A DNA stretch of 64,000 bases from Shimia sp. (lineage in GTDB: Bacteria; Pseudomonadota; Alphaproteobacteria; Rhodobacterales; Rhodobacteraceae): contig NZ_JAKVCW010000021.1 of assembly GCF_022448905.1 (NCBI RefSeq), positions 1-64,000 on the forward strand, given 5' to 3'. The notes under the pieces are model-generated. The model was not told where the DNA came from. It worked only from the letters and a program-made list of their open reading frames with translations, and did not search any database. How positions within the stretch are numbered: the first letter of the stretch is position 1; the number at the start of each line of letters is the position of its first letter. Below, one piece after another: positions 58,903-64,000 of this stretch. The translations under genes were made by a program, and so were the position numbers.

Positions 58903-59121
58903 GGGGGTCTCCTGTGAACCGAGTCGTATTTGGCGCCTGTCCTAAGGCAATTCAGTCTCGTTGGGAAGGCTTTGTATGCGATTGTATACAGTTTAAATTG
59001 GGCGCGAATTTTTGTTGCGTGAAACGTAGCATGACAATTGTTTTTGACAAAATGTCGCGGGTTCTCGACCACAATGCTAGATGCCGTTAGGGTCACGTTA
59101 AACGGGTGTTGGAGTGTGGCT

Positions 59122-60948
59122 GTGAAACAGGCGATAGCAGAGGTGGTGCGGTGTTTTGAAGTGGCCTGGCGTTTGCGCTGGCCGTTTATCCAGTCGCATC
59201 TGGTGTTTAATATCTTGTTGGCGGCGGCCTTTGCGCCCTTGATGGCGGCTACGGTGCATCTGGCGCTGACGTTTTCCGGCAAACCGGCGTTGGCGGATTT
59301 TGACATCGCGGTGTTCTTGCTCTCTCCAGTGGGCTTTGTCGCCGGATTGGTGATTGCAGGCCTGGCGCTCGTGCTGCTGACGCTGGATGTGTCGTTCATG
59401 ATGGCGGTGGCATTGCGGGATCGGGCTGGGAAATCCCATGGATTCCTGGATGGCGTGGCGATGGTTCTGCCGCGTATACCGGCCGTGCTTGGACTGGCGA
59501 TGCAGTTCTGTTTGCGGCTGCTGGTGATGTGCCTGCCGTTCTTGGCAATTTGCGGATTGGCTTTTGTCACATGGATGACGGACTACGACATCAACTACTA
59601 CCTCAGTTTTCATCCGCCGGAGTTTGTTCAGACCGTGGTGGTTTGCGGGATCGCATTGGCGGTGATGGTGGCATTGGTTCTCTGGCGCACATTGGGTTGG
59701 GTGTTGGCTTTGCCTCTGGTCGTATTTGACGGGCAGCGGGCAGGGGCGGCTTTGCGGGAAAGCCAGTCCCGGATGGCGGGACGCAGGGTGACGTTCCTTG
59801 TGCGCTTGGCAATTTGGGCCGCGCTGGGGGCGGTGATTGGCGGTGCGGTGTTGTTTGTGGTTGGCGCGATCATACAGTTTGGTCTGCATTTTGTGCCGTT
59901 TGGCCTCAAAGGCCTGGCTGCGTTTTTGTTTCTGTCCACCGGACTGTGGGCGGGGTTGAACCTCGTTTTGACATCTTTCACCACCGGTGCCTTGGCCGTG
60001 GCCTTCATGGGGTTTGCGGGCTGGCCAGACGCGGGAGAGAAGCGCGAAGTGCCCAAAGGGGAGCTGACCGGCGTGGTCGCGGTGGCGGCACTTGTGACCG
60101 TGTTGGGCGGCTTTGGTATCGCAGAGTTGGTCAAAGTAGATCAGGATCGGCCTGTGGCGGTGATTGCCCATCGTGGCGCCTCTGGAGCGGCACCTGAAAA
60201 CACCATGGCGGCGGTCACACGCGCGGTGGAGGATCAGTCGGATTGGGTTGAGATTGACGTTCAGGAAACTGTCGATGGTGCGGTGGTTGTGGTGCATGAC
60301 AGCGATTTCATGAAGGTTGCGGGCAACCCCTTGAAGATCTGGGATGCGACTTTGGCGGACCTAGAGGCAATCGACATTGGCAGCTGGTTTGATCCAGCTT
60401 TTGCGGCCGAGCGCACAGCCACCCTTGAGCAGGTTTTGCTGGCGGCAAAAGACAAGTCAGGTGTGGTGATCGAGTTGAAATACTACGGCCATGACGAGGA
60501 TTTGGAGCAGAGGGTGATCGACATCGTTGAAGCCACAGACATGGTGGATCAAGTGAAGATCATGTCGTTGAAAACCGATGCCGTAGCAAAGATGCGAAAG
60601 CTGCGCCCTGAGTGGAATGTCGGGCTGCTTGCTTCGGCGTCGTTGGGCAACATGTGGGATCTGGATGTGGACTTCCTGGCCGTGAACAGCGCCACCATGT
60701 CTCGCCAACTGGTGCGCGGCTCCCATGACGTGGGCAAAGAGGTCTACGTGTGGACGGTGAACGATGCGCTGTCGGTGTCGGGTATGTTGTCTTTTGGCGT
60801 GGACGGGTTGATCACCGACGAGCCGGCGCTGGCGCGGCAAGTTTTGGCGGATCGCAAAACGTTGAGCGGTGTGGAGCGGTTAGTGCTTGGTCTGGCGGGG
60901 CGGATTGGGTTGGATGTGCCGCATCGAGGTGACGATGAGGTGCAATAA
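59122..60948 (+). CDS. Membrane-anchored glycerophosphodiester phosphodiesterase
   Basis: The 608-residue product begins with a GDPD membrane domain of six or more helices (about 1-340). A C-terminal GDPD catalytic domain follows, starting IAHRGASGAAPENTMAAV (His and Glu/Asp of the HR...E.D site), with VEIDVQETVDGAVVVVHD and VVIELKYYG. It would split deacylated phospholipids into glycerol 3-phosphate and the head alcohol, at the membrane. GTG at 59122 is favoured by GGAG 8 bases upstream over the ATG at 59074. It overlaps the phospholipase-like gene by 14 bases. Confidence 0.85.
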   Translation: MKQAIAEVVRCFEVAWRLRWPFIQSHLVFNILLAAAFAPLMAATVHLALTFSGKPALADFDIAVFLLSPVGFVAGLVIAGLALVLLTLDVSFMMAVALRDRAGKSHGFLDGVAMVLPRIPAVLGLAMQFCLRLLVMCLPFLAICGLAFVTWMTDYDINYYLSFHPPEFVQTVVVCGIALAVMVALVLWRTLGWVLALPLVVFDGQRAGAALRESQSRMAGRRVTFLVRLAIWAALGAVIGGAVLFVVGAIIQFGLHFVPFGLKGLAAFLFLSTGLWAGLNLVLTSFTTGALAVAFMGFAGWPDAGEKREVPKGELTGVVAVAALVTVLGGFGIAELVKVDQDRPVAVIAHRGASGAAPENTMAAVTRAVEDQSDWVEIDVQETVDGAVVVVHDSDFMKVAGNPLKIWDATLADLEAIDIGSWFDPAFAAERTATLEQVLLAAKDKSGVVIELKYYGHDEDLEQRVIDIVEATDMVDQVKIMSLKTDAVAKMRKLRPEWNVGLLASASLGNMWDLDVDFLAVNSATMSRQLVRGSHDVGKEVYVWTVNDALSVSGMLSFGVDGLITDEPALARQVLADRKTLSGVERLVLGLAGRIGLDVPHRGDDEVQ

Positions 60949-61498
60949 TCTGATTGCCGCGATCAGTGCGATTTTTGTTTTGTGTGAACCGGTTACGGCG
61001 CAGGTCTCAAGTGAGGGGCTAGGCTGGTCTGCGAAAGTTGAAGTCTGGCGGCATAGCCGATTGCAAGCGCTGCGCGAGGAGGACCCTACGGCCTTGGGGC
61101 CTTTCACGACGGACGGGTGTTCCGGTGGAATGTCGGCGGCGTGGGGCGCGATGGCGCGCACTTTTCCATGGTTTGCGCGAGTGTTCGAGCATGAGGCGCC
61201 CTGGCATGACTGCTGTGTGGTGCATGACCAAGCGTATCATCTGGGTGGTGAGACTGCGGATGCAGAAAAAGGATTTTTTGCGCGGCTGAAGGCGGACGAA
61301 GAGCTGCGCATTTGCGTGCAGGGCGTGGCGGATGCACAGGCAGAGGCCTTGGCCCTTCAATATGATGGCACATCAGAAGATGTCACGGCTGCAATCTATT
61401 TTGTGGCCGATCGCATGTATGAGGCGGTTCGAGTGGGCGGTTTGCCGTGCTCGGGTCTGCCGTGGCGATGGGGCTATGGGTGGCCTCAATGTTTCTAA
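60935..61498 (+). CDS. Exported phospholipase A2-like protein
   Basis: The 187-residue protein has a signal peptide (MRCNNLIAAISAIFVLCEPVTA). In its middle is the PLA2-type active-site helix DCCVVHDQAYHLGG with His97-Asp98 behind a Cys pair, preceded by a cysteine loop FTTDGCSGGM. That CCxxHD pattern is the hallmark of secreted phospholipases A2. Overlap with the GDPD gene suggests joint degradation of phospholipid: acyl removal here, then head-group release by GDPD. GAGG lies just upstream of the ATG. Its stop faces that of the HD gene with a one-base gap. Confidence 0.65.
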   Translation: MRCNNLIAAISAIFVLCEPVTAQVSSEGLGWSAKVEVWRHSRLQALREEDPTALGPFTTDGCSGGMSAAWGAMARTFPWFARVFEHEAPWHDCCVVHDQAYHLGGETADAEKGFFARLKADEELRICVQGVADAQAEALALQYDGTSEDVTAAIYFVADRMYEAVRVGGLPCSGLPWRWGYGWPQCF

Positions 61499-61499
61499 G

Positions 61500-62081
61500 T
61501 TAGCCGTTTTCGGAAAACCATTTGGCAATGCGCGCTTTGAGATGCTCCCAAATCGCAGGAGCGCCTTTGGCAACTTTCCAGCCAACACGATCTTCAAGCT
61601 GTTCGCGCGTGACGTTGTATTCCGGCCAGGTACCGCCATTGGTTTCAAGATTTCCAATCACCGGCTGCACACGGTCGATGCTTTTGGCAAAAACGGCGTC
61701 GTCGCTCTCTGCGGCTTCAAACTCATTCCATAGGGCGCGGAGTTCGACGGCTTGATCGTCTGGCAGAAGGCCAAAGATCCGGTCTGCCGCTGCACTTTCC
61801 GCTGCTTCCATGGCGGTAATGTCATGATCGCCGTGGATTGGGCTGTCACCAACATCAATCTCTACCAGATCATGGATCAGCAACATGCGGATCACGCGAT
61901 CCAGATTAATGTCCTTGTTGGCATGTTCAGACAGGATCAGCGCATAGAGTGCTATGTGCCAGCTGTGGCTGCCGCTGTCTTCCTTGCGGTGTCCGTCAAG
62001 CACATTGGTGGCGCGGTAGACAGATTTGAGCTTATCGGCTTCGGTCAGGAAGGCGATTTGTGCAGCGAGGCGGTCGCTCAT
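61500..62081 (-). CDS. HD-domain hydrolase, YfbR-like
   Basis: The 193-residue metal-dependent phosphohydrolase has the HD superfamily ligands: SHSWHIALYALILSEH, the HD pair in LLIHDLVEIDVGD, and a later Asp in FAKSIDRVQPV. This matches the HD_3/YfbR group, some of which are 5'-deoxynucleotidases. It is the last gene of a three-gene unit with 4-base ATGA overlap to the preceding small gene. Confidence 0.85.
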   Translation of the reverse strand: MSDRLAAQIAFLTEADKLKSVYRATNVLDGHRKEDSGSHSWHIALYALILSEHANKDINLDRVIRMLLIHDLVEIDVGDSPIHGDHDITAMEAAESAAADRIFGLLPDDQAVELRALWNEFEAAESDDAVFAKSIDRVQPVIGNLETNGGTWPEYNVTREQLEDRVGWKVAKGAPAIWEHLKARIAKWFSENG

Positions 62082-62320
62082 TCTTTGGTCTCGGCAGCTT
62101 TTGCGGCGCGGGCTTCTTTAACCTTGTTGATCAGAAAAGCCCGGCCTTTTTCTTCGGACATGCGCATACGCACTTCGGTGAGATAGGCTTCTTCCAGTGA
62201 CTGGGAAGAGGCCCCGAGCACCGCGCTGACTTCCATGAAGAGACGCTCGTCGCCCAGTTCTTTCTGGGCTTTGAGCGTGTCTTCGGCAAGTTTTGAGGCC
62301 AGCGCGTCCAGCGTGCTCAT
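62078..62320 (-). CDS. Small hypothetical protein
   Basis: The 80-residue, mainly helical, highly charged protein (EDTLKAQKELGDERLFMEVS, EVRMRMSEEKGR, KVKEARAAKAAETKE) has no membrane segment or known motif. Its start overlaps the hydrolase stop (TAATG) and its stop overlaps the HD gene start (ATGA), so it is translated as part of the operon. I do not recognise a family. Confidence 0.75.
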   Translation of the reverse strand: MSTLDALASKLAEDTLKAQKELGDERLFMEVSAVLGASSQSLEEAYLTEVRMRMSEEKGRAFLINKVKEARAAKAAETKE

Positions 62321-62976
62321 TAGCGGCTGTTCTCGGTCAGACGGCGTTTCACATAGTCGGTGACCGTGCCGGTCATCTGATCCATGTATTCGTCTGTTTC
62401 AAAGAAGTGGCCAGAGCCTTCGATCTCCGTGTGGGTGATCGTGATGCCTTTTTGCTCATGCAGCTTGTTCACCAGCGAGTGCGTGTCCGCCGGTGGGGCG
62501 ACCCGGTCGGCGGTGCCATTCAGGATAAGACCGGAACTTGGGCAGGGCGCCAGGAACGAGAAGTCGTACATGTTGGCTGGCGGGGCCACCGAAATGAAGC
62601 CGGTGATTTCCGGACGGCGCATCAGAAGCTGCATGCCGATCCACGCACCAAAGGAGAAGCCCGCAACCCAGCAGTGTTTGGAGTTGGTGTTCATCGACTG
62701 CAGGTAATCAAGCGCGGAGGCCGCATCAGACAGTTCGCCAACACCTTGATCATATTCGCCCTGGGAGCGGCCCACGCCACGGAAGTTGAACCGCAGAACG
62801 GTGAAGCCCATGTTGTAGAAGGCGTAGTGCAGGTTGTAGACAACCTTGTTGTTCATGGTGCCGCCAAATTGCGGGTGCGGATGCAGCACAATCGCGATCG
62901 GCGCGTCTTTTTCTTTTTGTGGATGATAGCGGCCTTCGAGGCGGCCTTCTGGTCCCGGAAAAATCACCTCAGGCAT
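62320..62976 (-). CDS. Alpha/beta hydrolase
   Basis: The 218-residue serine hydrolase has HPHPQFGGTMNNKVVYNL, then LRFNFRGVGRSQG, the nucleophile in AGFSFGAWIGMQL (GxSxG), Asp in LNGTADRVAPP and His in GSGHFF. This is the dienelactone-hydrolase-like/UPF0227-neighbour type of cytoplasmic esterase. The natural substrate is unknown. First gene of the operon, divergent from iscR. Confidence 0.85.
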   Translation of the reverse strand: MPEVIFPGPEGRLEGRYHPQKEKDAPIAIVLHPHPQFGGTMNNKVVYNLHYAFYNMGFTVLRFNFRGVGRSQGEYDQGVGELSDAASALDYLQSMNTNSKHCWVAGFSFGAWIGMQLLMRRPEITGFISVAPPANMYDFSFLAPCPSSGLILNGTADRVAPPADTHSLVNKLHEQKGITITHTEIEGSGHFFETDEYMDQMTGTVTDYVKRRLTENSR

Positions 62977-63036
62977 ATTTGTCGCTTTTCTCCCTTAAAA
63001 GGTATGAACCAATTCTTGACGAATTTGCTCTGTCAC

Positions 63037-63053
63037 CTTAGAACGCTTCTAAA
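63037..63053. promoter_or_regulatory. Irr/ICE-like iron box upstream of iscR
   Basis: TTAGAACGCTTCTAA (63038-63052) is a perfect 6-3-6 inverted repeat that closely matches the iron-control element recalled for Irr in alphaproteobacteria. A TTGAC at 63016 would place it over the -10 region of a promoter. It lies about 86 bases before the iscR start. Confidence 0.6.
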
Positions 63054-63138
63054 TAGTTAAACGGCTTTTGGGGCCGTTGCGGTTCTAGCGACTTAAGCAC
63101 ATGCATGGCTGAGGTCAATCAATTCGAAGGGGTGTATC

Positions 63139-63615
63139 ATGAAACTGTCGACAAAAGGCCGTTATGCTGTGGTTGCTTTGGCAGATATTGCGCTGCAGCC
63201 GCCGGAAGATCTCGTGAGTTTGAGTGAAATCTCCAAACGACAGAGCATTTCGTTACCGTATTTGGAGCAGTTGTTTGTAAAGCTGCGCAGGGCTGAGCTT
63301 GTGGTTTCTGTTCGCGGCCCGGGTGGTGGATACCGCTTGGCACGTCCAAAGTCCGAGATTCGGGTTGCGGATATTCTGGCCGCTGTGGATGAAACGGTGT
63401 CGGCGCTGCACACAGGGGCAGGGGCCAGTGGTGGATCAAGTGGGTCCCGCGCGCAGTCGATGGCAAACCGCCTTTGGGAAGGGCTGTCGGCGCATGTTTA
63501 TGTGTTCCTGCACCAAACACGTCTGTCCGATATTGTGGAGAACGACTTGGCGCCATGCCCAGCTGTGCCCACATTGTTTTCTGTGGTTGATGAAGTGGCG
63601 GACGAAGACGCCTGA
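63139..63615 (+). CDS. iscR: IscR-like Rrf2 family regulator without the cysteine triad
   Basis: The 158-residue Rrf2-type protein starts MKLSTKGRYAVVALADIA and contains the helix-turn-helix SLSEISKRQSISLPYLEQLF and the wing RGPGGGYRLARP, as in IscR. The usual C-x5-C-x5-C cluster site is absent; the region reads SALHTGAGASGGSSGSR and the only cysteine is Cys140 near the end. This single-cysteine form is known from Rhodobacterales. Its stop overlaps the cysteine desulfurase start (TGATG), as expected of the iscR-suf operon. An Irr/ICE-like box lies upstream. Confidence 0.9.
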   Translation: MKLSTKGRYAVVALADIALQPPEDLVSLSEISKRQSISLPYLEQLFVKLRRAELVVSVRGPGGGYRLARPKSEIRVADILAAVDETVSALHTGAGASGGSSGSRAQSMANRLWEGLSAHVYVFLHQTRLSDIVENDLAPCPAVPTLFSVVDEVADEDA

Positions 63616-64000
63616 TGCGGGCCTACTTGGATCATAACGCAACAACCCCACTGCGCCTTGAGGCGCGGGAGGCGATGATTGCGGCGATGGATGTTTATGG
63701 CAACCCGTCCTCTGTCCACTCGGAAGGGCGCAAAGCCAAGTCCGTTCTTGAACGTGCGCGCGGAGATATTGCTTCTGCCTTTGGCGCGGATGGGGCGGAT
63801 GTGATCTTCACTAGCAGTGCCACGGAGTCTGCGGCTTTGGCGCTGGCGGGTCGCAAGTTGCATGCGGCAGACGTCGAACATGATGCGGTGAATGCCTGGA
63901 CGCAGAACGATTTGGCAGTCGATGCTGCGGGGGCGATCAAAATCGAAGATCCGGCAGCGAGCTGTGTGCAGTTGGCAAATTCTGAGACCGGAGTGGTCCA
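63615..64000 (+). CDS. Cysteine desulfurase, 5' part (runs off the window)
   Basis: The frame from 63615 stays open to the edge (128 codons and 2 bases visible). It starts MRAYLDHNATTPLRLEAREAM and contains YGNPSSVHSEGRKAK and DVIFTSSATESAALAL, the N-terminal PLP-binding pattern of class V aminotransferase-type cysteine desulfurases (NifS/IscS). It supplies sulfur for Fe-S clusters. The TGATG overlap with iscR supports a common transcript with suf genes outside the window. The catalytic Cys and Lys lie beyond the edge. Confidence 0.88.
   Translation, partial: MRAYLDHNATTPLRLEAREAMIAAMDVYGNPSSVHSEGRKAKSVLERARGDIASAFGADGADVIFTSSATESAALALAGRKLHAADVEHDAVNAWTQNDLAVDAAGAIKIEDPAASCVQLANSETGVV

Overview
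The window reads as chromosomal DNA of a marine alphaproteobacterium of the Roseobacter group (Rhodobacteraceae). Supporting this are the CckA kinase with a CtrA-type box in front of it, an IscR without the usual cysteine triad beside an Irr/ICE-like box, a monomer-type NADP isocitrate dehydrogenase, zwf-pgl-pgi under a LacI-type operator, a D-3-hydroxybutyrate dehydrogenase/patatin pair, and an alphaproteobacterial LexA box before recA. This is judged from protein character only; no search was run.

Layout. Bases 1-110 are G/C homopolymer hairpins that look like a contig-end artefact. Bases 187-9119 are an accessory segment with long gene-poor gaps and lower G+C: a triple DUF333 protein, an exported sulfatase, an exported Ntn-type amidase, a Cds1-like cysteine desulfhydrase, a trypsin/META fusion, a second (signal-less) Ntn amidase, and a truncated pair of mobile-element-associated small genes. 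From about 9.4 kb onward the content is core-like and dense.

Core blocks: tusA-like; ccdA, membrane alpha/beta hydrolase, cytochrome P450 (+); peptide-binding protein (-); a candidate small RNA at 15.14-15.26 kb; bdhA-patatin (+); DUF502 (-); psuK-psuG with a ThiE-like gene (-); TfoX-like (-); trmJ, ctaA, M32 carboxypeptidase (+); a large exported ClpP-fold-like protein and gyrA (-); a CARDB repeat protein (+); a radical SAM enzyme (-); zwf-pgl-pgi (+); tRNA-Gly(CCC) and an ASKHA/ferredoxin reactivase (-); guaB (+); a chemoreceptor (-); rsmB-like and cckA (+); a sulfotransferase-like gene (-); recA, MOSC protein, alaS, DUF1330 protein, exported protein, class II glutamine amidotransferase (+); an orphan caspase-like peptidase and typA (-); SMR and YitT membrane proteins and icd (-); a GDPD phosphodiesterase overlapping a phospholipase A2-like gene (+); a three-gene hydrolase/HD operon (-); and iscR with the start of a cysteine desulfurase that runs off the right edge (+).

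Functional threads: carbon flux (zwf-pgl-pgi, icd, bdhA), sulfur and Fe-S supply (tusA-like, Cds1-like, iscR-desulfurase), cell-cycle and SOS control (cckA, recA), phospholipid turnover (patatin, GDPD, PLA2-like). The least explained items are the caspase-like protein at 53.7-54.6 kb, the PLA2-like/GDPD pair, the orphan terminator/small-RNA candidate at 15.2 kb, the tandemly duplicated CARDB gene and the amidase/protease island at 3-8 kb. No CRISPR array, intact prophage or intact insertion sequence was seen.
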